A stretch of DNA of 54,615 nt. It comes from an uncultured Sterolibacterium sp. (GTDB lineage: Bacteria; Pseudomonadota; Gammaproteobacteria; Burkholderiales; Rhodocyclaceae). Positions within the stretch are counted from its first letter, which is position 1; the number at the start of each line of letters is the position of its first letter. The position numbers and the translations under genes were made by a program. The DNA lies in assembly GCA_903930535.1 (NCBI GenBank), contig CAIYYX010000015.1, forward strand, positions 1-54,615. Reading direction: 5' to 3'. The notes below the pieces were generated by a model. It was not told the DNA's origin. It was given only the letters and a program-made list of their open reading frames with translations, and did no database searches. Of the stretch, positions 24,278 through 33,462 are shown in pieces.

Positions 24278-25916
24278 GGCCGTTCTTCACCTGATCGGCT
24301 GTGGCGAATCGTACCTGGTTGCGGCCGCCGTGCTTGGCGACATAGAGCGCGGCATCCGCGGCCGCGAGCAGTTCCTGCGCATCGGCATAATGCTCGGAGG
24401 ATGCGATGCCGGCGGAGAGCGTGACGACGAAGTCCTCTCCCTGATGGACGAAGCGCACTGCGGCAAAACTTTGCCGGATGTCCTCCAGGAGTCGCACCGC
24501 ATCGGCTGAGGTGCACTCCGGCAGGACGGCGACAAATTCCTCGCCGCCATAGCGGCCGATGCTGTCCTGCCGGCGCAGGCGCTGGCGCAGCAGATGGCCG
24601 AGGGTCTTGATGACCTGGTCGCCGACGGGATGGCCCCAGGTGTCGTTCACTCTCTTGAAGTCGTCGATGTCCACCATGACCGCGGCCAGAGGCTTATGCT
24701 GGCGCTCGGCGCGATCAAATTCCTGAGCCAGCCTCTCCTTGATGCTGCCATGCTTGAGCAGTCCCGTCAGGCTGTCCTGGCTCATCAGCTCCGCCATTTT
24801 TCTGGCGCGCGCCGCACGCGCACGCACAGCCCCCACCAGTCTTTGCGTGGAGATGGGTTTGGTCAGGAAGTCGTCGGCACCGCTGTCCATGGCTTTGGTC
24901 TGCTTGTCCAGGTCGCCCTCTGCCGACAGATAAACGATGGGCACGCCCGTCCAGGCCTCGTCGTAGCGGATGACGCGGGCGAGATCGGCCCCGGAGCATC
25001 CTGGCATGTAAAGATCCATGAGGATCAGGTCGGGGCTCAGGTTCTGCATCGCGGCCAGAGTTTCCTGCGGCTGGCAGACCTTCTCCGCGAGCATGCCGGC
25101 GGCGGCAAGCGCCAGCCGATATTGTTCGGCCAGGACCTCGTCATCCTCGACGATGAGCACCCGATAAGGCGTCATCTCGCGTTCCTGCAACAGCATCTCG
25201 ATGCGATTCGCGACGCTGGGGGCGTCTGCCGGTTTGACCAGGAAGGCGTCGCCGCCGGCCGCAGCGACTGCGAGCCGTGCCGCGAAATCCGAATGCGCTG
25301 CGAGAAACAGGGTCGGCAGACTCTGGCCCATGCGCTCGAACAGTTTCGGGATGGCCGGTAGCTGCTCCATCATGGCGGCCACCAGGATGTCGGGGGGATC
25401 GGCCAGGATGGCGGACTCGGCCGCGCTGAAACCGGCGTGATGGGTGACTTCATAGCCGAGAAGACTCAAGCCCAATTGCAAAGTCTCGCCATAGACGGGG
25501 TCATCCTCGATCAGCGCAATGCGCACGGGTCCTCGCGGCTTGCCATGTGTTGGCGGCTGCGTCGCTGGCTGCCTCACTGCGGCAGGCGGGGCAATGCTCT
25601 GGCGCAAGGCTTGCAGATCGGCCAGCCAGGTCGTCCATGCGTCTTTCGCAGGCAGGTTCGTGTCGAGCCATGTTTTGGCGGAGACTTCGAGGACGCGCGC
25701 CTGGCGCGACAGTTCGGTAAAACCGAAAGTGCCGCCGGAGCCCGCGAGCTTGTGCAGGCGGCCATGAAGCTCACGCAGCAGTTCACCCGAAGCGTCGTGT
25801 CCGTCTGCCCGCGCGACCATTTCGTCCAGGGTTCCGCCTAGCTGGTGGGCGAACTGCTCGCGCAGCGCCGCAAGCTGGGCAGCGAAATGGGCTGCTTTCG
25901 CGGTTTGCTCAGGCAT
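24270..25916 (-). CDS. diguanylate cyclase with Hpt and two receiver domains
   Basis: A 548-residue protein in the order: Hpt-like domain (His55 in LHKLAGSGGTFG), degenerate receiver (about 130-245, Ala at the Asp position in ILVAAMMEQ), intact receiver (about 250-370, Asp301 in LILMDLYMP, Lys353 in TKP) and GGDEF domain (about 375-545). The cyclase motif is intact as GGEEF (457-461), and an inhibitory RxxD site (R448-R-Q-D451) lies five residues before it, so product feedback is expected. It makes c-di-GMP when Asp301 is phosphorylated. It overlaps both operon neighbours by 8 bp. The mix of Hpt, dead and live receivers in one chain suggests branched phosphotransfer. Confidence 0.9.
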   Translation of the reverse strand: MPEQTAKAAHFAAQLAALREQFAHQLGGTLDEMVARADGHDASGELLRELHGRLHKLAGSGGTFGFTELSRQARVLEVSAKTWLDTNLPAKDAWTTWLADLQALRQSIAPPAAVRQPATQPPTHGKPRGPVRIALIEDDPVYGETLQLGLSLLGYEVTHHAGFSAAESAILADPPDILVAAMMEQLPAIPKLFERMGQSLPTLFLAAHSDFAARLAVAAAGGDAFLVKPADAPSVANRIEMLLQEREMTPYRVLIVEDDEVLAEQYRLALAAAGMLAEKVCQPQETLAAMQNLSPDLILMDLYMPGCSGADLARVIRYDEAWTGVPIVYLSAEGDLDKQTKAMDSGADDFLTKPISTQRLVGAVRARAARARKMAELMSQDSLTGLLKHGSIKERLAQEFDRAERQHKPLAAVMVDIDDFKRVNDTWGHPVGDQVIKTLGHLLRQRLRRQDSIGRYGGEEFVAVLPECTSADAVRLLEDIRQSFAAVRFVHQGEDFVVTLSAGIASSEHYADAQELLAAADAALYVAKHGGRNQVRFATADQVKNGRE

Positions 25917-26292
25917 GGTTCCGTCCCCAGATTTTCTTCACCTCTGCGGCCAGGCCCATGGGATCGAAAGGCTTGGCGATCACGTCCAGCGCGCCCATGC
26001 TCTGATATTGCAATACTTCCGATGGCTGCACCTTGGCGGTGAGAAAAATCACCGGAATCCCCGCCGTGGCGGGATCCGCGCGCAAACGCAGCAGGGTGGT
26101 GGGGCCGTCGATGCCGGGCATCATCACGTCCAGCAGGATCAGGTCCGGGGCAAAGTCTTGCACTTTTTCCAGGGCCTCGATGCCGGTATTGCAGATCAGC
26201 ACCTGGAAGCCGCCCAACATTTCCAGGGCAAGCTTGGCCACGGCCTGGATATCGGGCTCGTCTTCTGCGTAAAGAATGCGTTTCAGGGTCAT
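25909..26292 (-). CDS. single-domain response regulator
   Basis: A 127-residue CheY-like receiver with no output domain. The acidic pocket (YAEDEPD), phosphorylation site (DLILLDVMMPGIDG), Thr in FLTAK and Lys in IAKPFDPMG are all present. It overlaps the hybrid kinase upstream by 4 bp and the cyclase downstream by 8 bp, so it should shuttle phosphate between them. Confidence 0.92.
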   Translation of the reverse strand: MTLKRILYAEDEPDIQAVAKLALEMLGGFQVLICNTGIEALEKVQDFAPDLILLDVMMPGIDGPTTLLRLRADPATAGIPVIFLTAKVQPSEVLQYQSMGALDVIAKPFDPMGLAAEVKKIWGRNHA

Positions 26293-29200
26293 GGTGTCTT
26301 CTCTCCTGCTCTGCTGGGTTGGGTGACGATAAGCCGCTTCAGGGTATCGAGCAAGTCTTTATGGGGGGTATGAGACTTGATCAGGGCTGATTGCACCGCG
26401 GCCTGCTGCGCCGGGGTTTGCTCCGCGCCGGAGAGCACGATCACCGGCGGTTCGGGATCGAGCGCCTGCAATTGCGGCAGCAATTCCCAGCCGCTGCCGT
26501 CGGGCAGGCCGATGTCCAGTATCACCAGATCGTAGGCTTGCTCTGTCAGCCTGATTCTGGCCTCTGCCAGTGAGCGGGCCACAGTGAAGTCTGCGACGTC
26601 GCGACAGATGGTCGCGACGATGCGGTGCTGGTCGGCATCGTCTTCGACATGCAGCACGCGCGGTCTGCCTGGCCACGAGGCAGGCAGGTTGCGGCGGATC
26701 GCGGCGGTCAGACATTTCTCGTCGATGGGCTTGTCGAGCCAGTCGATCGCGGCGAAGTTGTCACTGACGGAGAGCTTGCCATCCTCGGTGAAGGCCGACA
26801 CCACGATGATGGGTAGCGCCTCGGTCTCTGCCCGGCTGCGAATCTTGCGGATCAGCATGATGCCGCTGTGATCCTGCAGCATGAGGTCGAGGGTCATCGC
26901 CGCATACCTTCCCTGTTCCAGGTAATTCAGGGCAGTCTCGCCGTCGTGCGCGACATCCACGATGTAGCCGGCGCGGCTCAACATGAGGGAGAGTGGTCGC
27001 GCGATGTCGGGTTTGTCTTCGACCACCAGGAGGCGCTGTGCGCCTGGGATTTCCCTGGCGGCGGTTTCCGTTGTGTTTGGAACATGCGCTTGCCATACCG
27101 GCAATTCGAAATGGAACTTCGCGCCTTGCCCCTCCTCGGAAGCGAAGCCGACCAGGCCGTTCATGCGCTCAATGAGTTCCTTGCTGATGGCCAGTCCCAG
27201 ACCGGTGCCGCCCTTTTGTCTTGTGTCGGACGAATCCGCCTGGGAAAACTTGTGGAATATCTGGTTGCGGAATGCCTCAGGAATTCCCGTGCCGTGATCG
27301 GACACTTCCACGCGCACCGTGACCTTGTCCTGGCGCACGGCGATTTCGACCTGGCCGCCCCGGGGAGAGAACTTCGCGGCATTGGAAAGGAAATTGGCCA
27401 GGACCTGTTGCAACCTGCTGCCATCGACCCGTACCCGGACATCGTTGGCCCGCTCGGTCAGGACGTAGCTCACCTGATACTGTTCGGCATAGCCGCGGGT
27501 CGTCTCCAGAGCCTGCTCTACCAGAGGCATCAGGGGCTGCACCTGAAAATCGAAGCGCATCTTGCCCGCCGCCAGCTTTTCCATGTCCAGCAAATCGTTG
27601 ATCAGATGCGACAGGCGCAGGCTGTTCTTGTGGGCGATGGCCAGCATCGGCTTGATCTCTGCCGGCATCTCTCCCAGTGCGCCGCCATTGATCAGGCCCA
27701 GCGCGCCGCTGATCGAGGTCAGCGGCGTGCGCAACTCGTGGCTCACGGTCGAGACGAAATCGCTCTTCATCTGCTCGACGCGGCGCCGCTCGGTGATGTC
27801 GCGCACCAGGCCGATGAACAGCGGCTGACCTTGATGCACGCTTCTCGATACGGCCAGATCGATGGGGAAGGTTCTGCCGTCGCGCCGCAGGCCTTCGACC
27901 TCGCGGCCAGATCCTATGATGTGCGGTACGCCGCTATCGCGGTAGTTCTTGAGATAGCCGTCATGCTGGCTGTGATAGGGTTCGGGCATGAGCATGTTGA
28001 TGTTCTTGCCTATCACCTCTCCTGCCGCGTAGCCGAAGATGCTCTCCGAGGCCCTGTTCATCGACTGCACTGTGCCCAGGCTGTCTATGGTGATGATGCC
28101 GTCGATGACGTTATCGAGTATGGCCTGGGTCTGCAAGGTGCGCTCCTGCTCGATATTCTCCTGCATCTTGCGCTCGGTGATGTCGAGGGAAATGCCCAGC
28201 AAGTGGGTTGCCACGCCGGTCTCATCGCGCAAGCCGATTTTCATGGTGTGCAGATAGCGCGTCTCTCCGCGCGCAGTCTTGACCGCCTCCTCGGGAATGT
28301 CCATTGCCTCTTCGGAGTCAAGAACCTTGCGGTCCATCGCCGTGAAGGCATCCGCCTGCTCCTTGGTGAAGAAGTCGTGGTCGTTCTTTCCCAGCAGGTC
28401 TTCGCGGGAATATCCCAGGAGTTTTTCTCCGGTGCGATTGAACAGTTCGAAGCGCAGATCGGAGGCTCGCTTCACGAACACCATGGCCGGGATATGCTCG
28501 ACGATGGAATTGAGGAGCAGTTGTGATCGCCGCAGGTTCTGCTCGCTGCTTCGGATATCCACGGTCATCTGCCTGGCCATTTTTTCCGCGCGGTCGCGCC
28601 TGGAGATAAGCAGCAAGAGAAAAACAAGCAGCAGCACGCTGATGCTGCCCCCCAGGATCGGGACGACAATATTAAACGACGATGCAAAACCTGATTCAAA
28701 GCCGGGGCGACTCTGGAAGCGCACCGTCCATGTGTGTCCATAGGCGTCAATGGTTCTCAGTGCGCTGAGCCGGGGTCGTGCAAGTCCCGCTTCGGCTGGC
28801 CTGTCGTCGGTGGATGCGTATAGCTGCGCCTCCTCTGTTTCCGCCGTGCCATCATAGATGGTGAAATTAAGTGCGCCCAGACTGTCACCCAGTATGCCGC
28901 GCATCAGGTCATTCACCCGGTAAGGGCTGTAGACGAAACCCTTCAGGGCGTTCCGGCGCTCAGTTGGCGTGGTCAGCGCCGCATGCTTGCGATAGATGGG
29001 CACATACATGAGAAAACCGGCCTGGGTCTTGCCATGGGTCTCCTGGACGAGTTTGACCTTGCCGCTGATCGCGGGCTTCCCGGATTCCGCAGCCAGGTAC
29101 ATGGCCTTGGTGCGGATGGGTTCGGACAACATGTCGAAGCCGAAGGCCGCCAGGTTGCGGTCGGTAAAAGGCTCGAGGAAAATGATGGAACTGTACAGTG

Positions 29201-29618
29201 GCCGCTCGCCCGCGGGTCGCACGGTGTATTCGGGGAAACCTTCGGATCGAATCTTGGCAATGTGCGCCGGCAATGCCGCAGGCTGGATCACCTCTGAAAA
29301 GCCCACGCCCTGAATGCCGGGAAAGTTCTCGTCGAGCAGCAGTCGCGCCACATAGGCATGCCAATTTTCACGGCTCACCGAAGCGCTGGCATCGAACAAG
29401 CCTGCACCGCCAAGCAGGATCTGCTCGTGTCGGCGCAGCCTGCCCCAGATGGCGACATCCATATTGCTCACATGGGAGTTGAATTGCAGTTCGGCCGTAT
29501 TCCTGGCCTGCTGCCGGAGTTCGACCCAGGTCGCCCAAGTCAGCAGAATGCAAACTGCAAAAGCCGCCCAGGCCGGCCTATTTCGCCTGCCGAACAGCCG
29601 CCTCACCAAGTCAGTCAT
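26289..29618 (-). CDS. hybrid histidine kinase CHASE-PAS-PAS(FixL-like)-HK-REC-REC
   Basis: A 1109-residue sensor. Order: membrane helix (about 17-33), periplasmic CHASE-like domain (about 75-260), second helix (about 317-338), PAS1 (about 365-480), PAS2 (about 495-610), HisKA with His627 (VSHELRTPL), HATPase (N, G1, G2 boxes around 745-840), REC1 with Asp911 and REC2 with Asp1035. PAS2 resembles the heme PAS of FixL: MPEPYHSQHDGYL carries His552 at the position of the proximal heme ligand, and Arg572 is in the IIGSGREV segment. It may therefore respond to oxygen or NO as well as to a periplasmic ligand. First gene of the relay operon; it overlaps the response regulator by 4 bp. Confidence 0.9.
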   Translation of the reverse strand: MTDLVRRLFGRRNRPAWAAFAVCILLTWATWVELRQQARNTAELQFNSHVSNMDVAIWGRLRRHEQILLGGAGLFDASASVSRENWHAYVARLLLDENFPGIQGVGFSEVIQPAALPAHIAKIRSEGFPEYTVRPAGERPLYSSIIFLEPFTDRNLAAFGFDMLSEPIRTKAMYLAAESGKPAISGKVKLVQETHGKTQAGFLMYVPIYRKHAALTTPTERRNALKGFVYSPYRVNDLMRGILGDSLGALNFTIYDGTAETEEAQLYASTDDRPAEAGLARPRLSALRTIDAYGHTWTVRFQSRPGFESGFASSFNIVVPILGGSISVLLLVFLLLLISRRDRAEKMARQMTVDIRSSEQNLRRSQLLLNSIVEHIPAMVFVKRASDLRFELFNRTGEKLLGYSREDLLGKNDHDFFTKEQADAFTAMDRKVLDSEEAMDIPEEAVKTARGETRYLHTMKIGLRDETGVATHLLGISLDITERKMQENIEQERTLQTQAILDNVIDGIITIDSLGTVQSMNRASESIFGYAAGEVIGKNINMLMPEPYHSQHDGYLKNYRDSGVPHIIGSGREVEGLRRDGRTFPIDLAVSRSVHQGQPLFIGLVRDITERRRVEQMKSDFVSTVSHELRTPLTSISGALGLINGGALGEMPAEIKPMLAIAHKNSLRLSHLINDLLDMEKLAAGKMRFDFQVQPLMPLVEQALETTRGYAEQYQVSYVLTERANDVRVRVDGSRLQQVLANFLSNAAKFSPRGGQVEIAVRQDKVTVRVEVSDHGTGIPEAFRNQIFHKFSQADSSDTRQKGGTGLGLAISKELIERMNGLVGFASEEGQGAKFHFELPVWQAHVPNTTETAAREIPGAQRLLVVEDKPDIARPLSLMLSRAGYIVDVAHDGETALNYLEQGRYAAMTLDLMLQDHSGIMLIRKIRSRAETEALPIIVVSAFTEDGKLSVSDNFAAIDWLDKPIDEKCLTAAIRRNLPASWPGRPRVLHVEDDADQHRIVATICRDVADFTVARSLAEARIRLTEQAYDLVILDIGLPDGSGWELLPQLQALDPEPPVIVLSGAEQTPAQQAAVQSALIKSHTPHKDLLDTLKRLIVTQPSRAGEKTP

Positions 29619-29783
29619 GTGAATATTTCACTCTTTCGAGCATGTGAGATTTCCGCAGAAGCATCATTATGCCGGCTTCTACCCCGTATGAATACCGGGA
29701 ATGGCAGCTTAGACCTTTGTATCAGAATGGATATTTTCCCGAGAGCGATGTTCGACGCCTGAGGCCGGTGCGAGAGGAACTGA

Positions 29784-30965
29784 TCAAGCCGGCAGATCGA
29801 CGAAAAACCGGCTGCCGCCGCCTTCCGCCGGTTCGTATCCTAGTTGCCCGCCCATTGCCGTGGCCAGCCGGCGGCATATCGCCAAACCGACGCCGAAGCC
29901 GTTGTGGCTGCGGCTGTCAGAGGCGTCTGCCTGAACGAAAGGCTGGAACAGTCGCGGGATATGTTCGGCGGGGATGCCGGGGCCGTGATCCCTGATGCTG
30001 ATGCGAATCATGCTCTGGTTCGTCGGGGCGGCGGCCAGGGTAATCGTCGTGTCGGGGGGCGAGAAACGCAGGGCATTGTCCAGCAAGGTTCGCAGTATCC
30101 TGCCCAGCAGTTTCGGGGCGGCCTGAATGGACAGGTCAGCGGGTGCCGCCATCGTCATGTCCACCCCGACCTGCCTGGCCGCCGCAACATAGTGTTCCAT
30201 CGCCGCCTCGATGAACAGGCTCAACTCTATCCGGCTTGGCGTGACATCCTGTTGTCCGGCATCGAGTTCGCTGATCTCGACGATGTCATCGACGATGCGG
30301 TTGAGTTTCCTGGCGCCGTCGATGGCGATTCCCGACAGGGCATCGATGTGGTCTCCAGCAACGCTGTCGCCACGCATCAGTTCGAGTGCGCCGACAATGC
30401 TGGTCACAGGGGTGCGCAATTCGTGACTGACAAGGCGGACGAAGGTCTCGCGCATTTCCGCGATCGAGGCCTCGACCTCGACTGACAGATTGAGTTCGCG
30501 TTCCGCCCAGGCGGCGAGATCGCGCAGCCGGGCTACCTCTTCTGCGCCGAAGCTGCGCGGCATGCGGTCCAGCAGACAGAGCGTGCCGAGTTTCCTGCCG
30601 GTTCTCGAACGCAGCGGTATGCCGGCATAGAAACGGATTTCTGGAGGGCTGGTGACCAGGGGGTTGTCGCTGAAGCGGGAATCCTCGAGGGCGTTCTCCA
30701 CGACCAGCGCGTCATCGCCGAGGATGGCGTGGCCGCAGAAGGAGATGGAGCGCGGTGTTTCGGTTACATCGAGCCCGGTTCGCGATTTGAACCACTGCCG
30801 CTTGGCATCGACCAGAGATATCAGCGCAATGGGCACATGGAACAGGTCGCGGGCGGTGCGGGTGATGCGGTCGAAGCGCTCTTCGGCTGGCGTGTCGAGC
30901 AGGCGCAATTCCTGCAGTGCGGCCAGACGTTCCTGTTCGTCAGGAGGAAAGATGGGTTCGTTCAT
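29784..30965 (-). CDS. GAF-domain histidine kinase
   Basis: A 393-residue soluble kinase. The N-terminal GAF domain (about 25-160, starting LRLLDTPAEERFDRITRTA) belongs to the kind found in many sensor kinases. HisKA follows with His181 (RLVSHELRTPVTS), then HATPase (LDNALRFSPPD, DHGPGIP, GFGVGLAICRRL). No membrane segment is seen, so the signal is cytoplasmic. The open frame extends to 31889 through the glycosyltransferase in another frame; the ATG at 30965 is chosen because it forms an ATGA overlap with the upstream glycosyltransferase gene. Last gene of the operon with two response regulators, which are its probable partners. Confidence 0.88.
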   Translation of the reverse strand: MNEPIFPPDEQERLAALQELRLLDTPAEERFDRITRTARDLFHVPIALISLVDAKRQWFKSRTGLDVTETPRSISFCGHAILGDDALVVENALEDSRFSDNPLVTSPPEIRFYAGIPLRSRTGRKLGTLCLLDRMPRSFGAEEVARLRDLAAWAERELNLSVEVEASIAEMRETFVRLVSHELRTPVTSIVGALELMRGDSVAGDHIDALSGIAIDGARKLNRIVDDIVEISELDAGQQDVTPSRIELSLFIEAAMEHYVAAARQVGVDMTMAAPADLSIQAAPKLLGRILRTLLDNALRFSPPDTTITLAAAPTNQSMIRISIRDHGPGIPAEHIPRLFQPFVQADASDSRSHNGFGVGLAICRRLATAMGGQLGYEPAEGGGSRFFVDLPA

Positions 30966-32401
30966 GAGACTTTCGTGTCGTTGCGCAAGGTGTCGGCGCG
31001 GGTCATTTCGCCCCAGCGCTGTTTCGCCCCGACCGCCCAGCGCAGCAGTCCCTGGAAGCGCCACAAGCCCACGAGCTGGCGATAGCCAAAGTTTTCCAAT
31101 ACCGCCGCTGCGAACAGCCAGGCGATCTGTGCCGGCTTCGGGTACATTCGGAAGGACAATTCCTCGAGCAGCAGGGCCGTCACCGAAAGCAGAATACCAA
31201 AATTCAACACGACGAACATGAAGATCCAGAACGTTTGCCAGGAATAGACGCCGAGTATCGAGCCTATGATCAGCATCGCATAACCTACCACCTCGATGAG
31301 CGGGCCGAGCAGTTCGAACAGGACGAAGAAGGGGAAAGCCAGCCAGCCTACCGCTCCCGAGCGCGGATGGAACAGCAGTTTCAGATTCATCGTCAGGCTC
31401 TCGGCAAGTCCGCGTTGCCAGCGCGTACGCTGGCTGCGCAGCACCTTCAGCGTCTCCGGCGCCTCGGTCCAGCAGATGGGATCCGGAACGTAGGTGATCC
31501 GGTAGGGCGTGCCGCTCATGCGCTTGAGTTTGTGCAGGCGGACGATGAGTTCCATGTCCTCGCCTATGGTATTGGCGCGATAGCCGCCGGCGGCGATTAC
31601 ATCCCTTTTCCTGAACAGGCCGAAGGCGCCCGAGACGATGAGTACGGCATTCAGGGGCGACCAGCCCAGCCGGCCGAAGAGAAAGGCGCGCAGGTACTCG
31701 ATGATCTGGAAACGGGCGAGCAGTCTCTTCGGCAGTCCCACCTCGACCAGAAAGCCGCCGCTGATCTTGCAGCCGTTGGCGATGCGGACCGTGCCCCCGG
31801 TGACGATGGTGGTCGGATCCTCGAGAAAGGGCTGCACCACCCGCGAGAGCGAGTCGCGCTGCAGGATGGAGTCGGCATCGACGGCGCAAAACAGTGGAAA
31901 GCGCGAGGCGTTGATGCCAGCGTTGAGGGCATCGGCCTTGCCGCCGTTTGCCTTGTCGATGACGCGCAGATTGCCGTAGCGCGTCGAGCGGTAGATGCCC
32001 CGCACCTCCTGGCAGGCCACGCGCTGCCAGTAGGCTTCCGGGAAGGGCTGCAGTGCGAATTCGCGGACGAGCTCCGCCAGCGTGCCGTCCTTGGAACCGT
32101 CATTGACGACGATGATCTCGAATTCCGGGTAGTCGAGCTGGAGCAGCGAGCGCACGGAGGAGGCGATCGTCGCTTCCTCATTGTAGGCGGGCACCAAGAG
32201 ACTGATGGGCGGATCGAAGCCGGTGTAAGCGTACGGCAGATGGTCGAGACTGTGGCGGTCGATGTAGCGGCGCAGCGCGATCAGCGAGAGCAGATTGAGG
32301 GCGATGTAGCTCAAGTTGAGCAGGATGAAATAGGACAGAAACAGCCATTGCAGCGACAGCAGCCATCGTTCTATTTGCAGCGCCCAGAGGTAGAGGCTCA
32401 T
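30962..32401 (-). CDS. processive family-2 glycosyltransferase (polysaccharide synthase)
   Basis: A 479-residue inner-membrane synthase of the cellulose/PgaC/hyaluronan-synthase type. Two N-terminal helices (about 17-43) precede the catalytic domain with Asp101 (VVNDGS), D175-A-D177, E281-D282 and Q324-RTR-W328 (QxxRW), all needed for processive transfer. Several helices follow (about 345-460). The open frame extends to 32554, but the start at 32401 overlaps the HEAT gene stop (ATGA) and gives a proper N-terminus. It is co-transcribed with an outer-membrane barrel and a HEAT-repeat protein, so an exported polysaccharide is the likely product. The sugar is not predictable. Confidence 0.9.
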   Translation of the reverse strand: MSLYLWALQIERWLLSLQWLFLSYFILLNLSYIALNLLSLIALRRYIDRHSLDHLPYAYTGFDPPISLLVPAYNEEATIASSVRSLLQLDYPEFEIIVVNDGSKDGTLAELVREFALQPFPEAYWQRVACQEVRGIYRSTRYGNLRVIDKANGGKADALNAGINASRFPLFCAVDADSILQRDSLSRVVQPFLEDPTTIVTGGTVRIANGCKISGGFLVEVGLPKRLLARFQIIEYLRAFLFGRLGWSPLNAVLIVSGAFGLFRKRDVIAAGGYRANTIGEDMELIVRLHKLKRMSGTPYRITYVPDPICWTEAPETLKVLRSQRTRWQRGLAESLTMNLKLLFHPRSGAVGWLAFPFFVLFELLGPLIEVVGYAMLIIGSILGVYSWQTFWIFMFVVLNFGILLSVTALLLEELSFRMYPKPAQIAWLFAAAVLENFGYRQLVGLWRFQGLLRWAVGAKQRWGEMTRADTLRNDTKVS

Positions 32402-33462
32402 GCCGTGGCCTGGAGCGCGCTCTCGGCCAAGACCTGCGCCAGGATATCGGCTGCGAAGCGATCCGTCAGCCCTTTTTGCAGTTCCTCCAGTTCCTGTCGT
32501 GTTATGAAGGGGAGACTTGTGAGCGCCATGCCTGCGCGGTAACGCACCCACCATTCGCTATCGCTCAACATGCTCAGGAGTCGCAGCCGGTCTTCCTCGA
32601 TGCCCAGTCGGCCCAGGGTTGCAGCCGCCTGCGCGCGCACGATCCACTGCTCATGGGTCGTGAGAGAGCGGGCTGCAGCGAGTGCGCGGGGATCGCGGCA
32701 GGCTTTGAGCGCGGCGGCGAGCACCTCTGGTGGATGGTTCTCGCCGAGAAGGGGCGCGAGCACCGGCCAGGTGTCGCCAAGATTCGTGGTTTCGAGCAGA
32801 GAAAGCAGGCGCGGCGCGTTGTCAGGCGAGACGGCGTGCAAGGCCTGCAGCAGCGGTGCGGCGAGCACTTCAGCAGGGATCTCGCCCAGGGTGTCGGCGA
32901 CCTTTTTCAGCGGCCAGTCGTCGCGGCGGCTCAATTCGTCCAGCATCAACGGCAGCGCGAGGCCGGCATCGATTTGCAACAGGCTGCGCATCGCCAGGAG
33001 CGAGACCATCGGATTCGGATCGGCGACCAGTCTTGTCAGTTGCTCCCAGGCATCCATGACCCCCAGTCGGCCGAGGGCGACGATGGCCAGAAGCCGCGAA
33101 CGGATGTTTTTGCGCGCCAGCAATTTCAGTGCGGTGCGCTCAAGTTTGAGATCCAGCGCCAACTGGCGCAACCTCAGGCGGGCCTCGCCACGGATGGATT
33201 CGCTGAAATGGATCCATAGCGGCAGAATGGTTTGGCGGTCGCGACCCATGATGCGCGGGGCTTCGATCGGCATGCCCTCGACGGCATGGATGAACACCGG
33301 TTGCCAGCGTTCGGCCAGTGCCTGTTCCATGCGTTTGCGCCGGTCTATGGTGTAACGCAAGATCGCGATCATCAGAAGAAGCACTACGGTCAACAGGAAC
33401 ACTGCCAGGCCGCTGTAGAGCGCGAAGTTGAGCAGGGGGTCAGAATGCGTGCCTAAGTCCAA
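32398..33462 (-). CDS. membrane-anchored HEAT-repeat protein
   Basis: This 354-residue protein has one N-terminal helix (FALYSGLAVFLLTVVLLLMIAILRY) and then a cytoplasmic alpha-solenoid of HEAT-like repeats, for example RSRLLAIVALGRLG and RAQAAATLGRLG and WWVRYRAGMALTSLP. HEAT solenoids serve as scaffolds, so it may hold the glycosyltransferase and regulators together. It overlaps the upstream YaiO-like gene by 23 bp and the glycosyltransferase by 4 bp. No enzymatic motif is seen. Confidence 0.82.
   Translation of the reverse strand: MDLGTHSDPLLNFALYSGLAVFLLTVVLLLMIAILRYTIDRRKRMEQALAERWQPVFIHAVEGMPIEAPRIMGRDRQTILPLWIHFSESIRGEARLRLRQLALDLKLERTALKLLARKNIRSRLLAIVALGRLGVMDAWEQLTRLVADPNPMVSLLAMRSLLQIDAGLALPLMLDELSRRDDWPLKKVADTLGEIPAEVLAAPLLQALHAVSPDNAPRLLSLLETTNLGDTWPVLAPLLGENHPPEVLAAALKACRDPRALAAARSLTTHEQWIVRAQAAATLGRLGIEEDRLRLLSMLSDSEWWVRYRAGMALTSLPFITRQELEELQKGLTDRFAADILAQVLAESALQATA

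Noticed and set aside
26868..28526. 552-residue open frame on the plus strand
   Set aside because: Antisense to the conserved PAS-HisKA-HATPase region of the hybrid kinase; composition typical of a shadow frame.
30966..31889. 308-residue N-terminal extension of the GAF kinase
   Set aside because: Overlaps the glycosyltransferase gene in another frame; the ATGA overlap at 30962-30965 gives the natural start.
31235..32542. 435-residue plus-strand frame opposite the glycosyltransferase
   Set aside because: Shadow of the GT2 and HEAT genes; no domain and no RBS.
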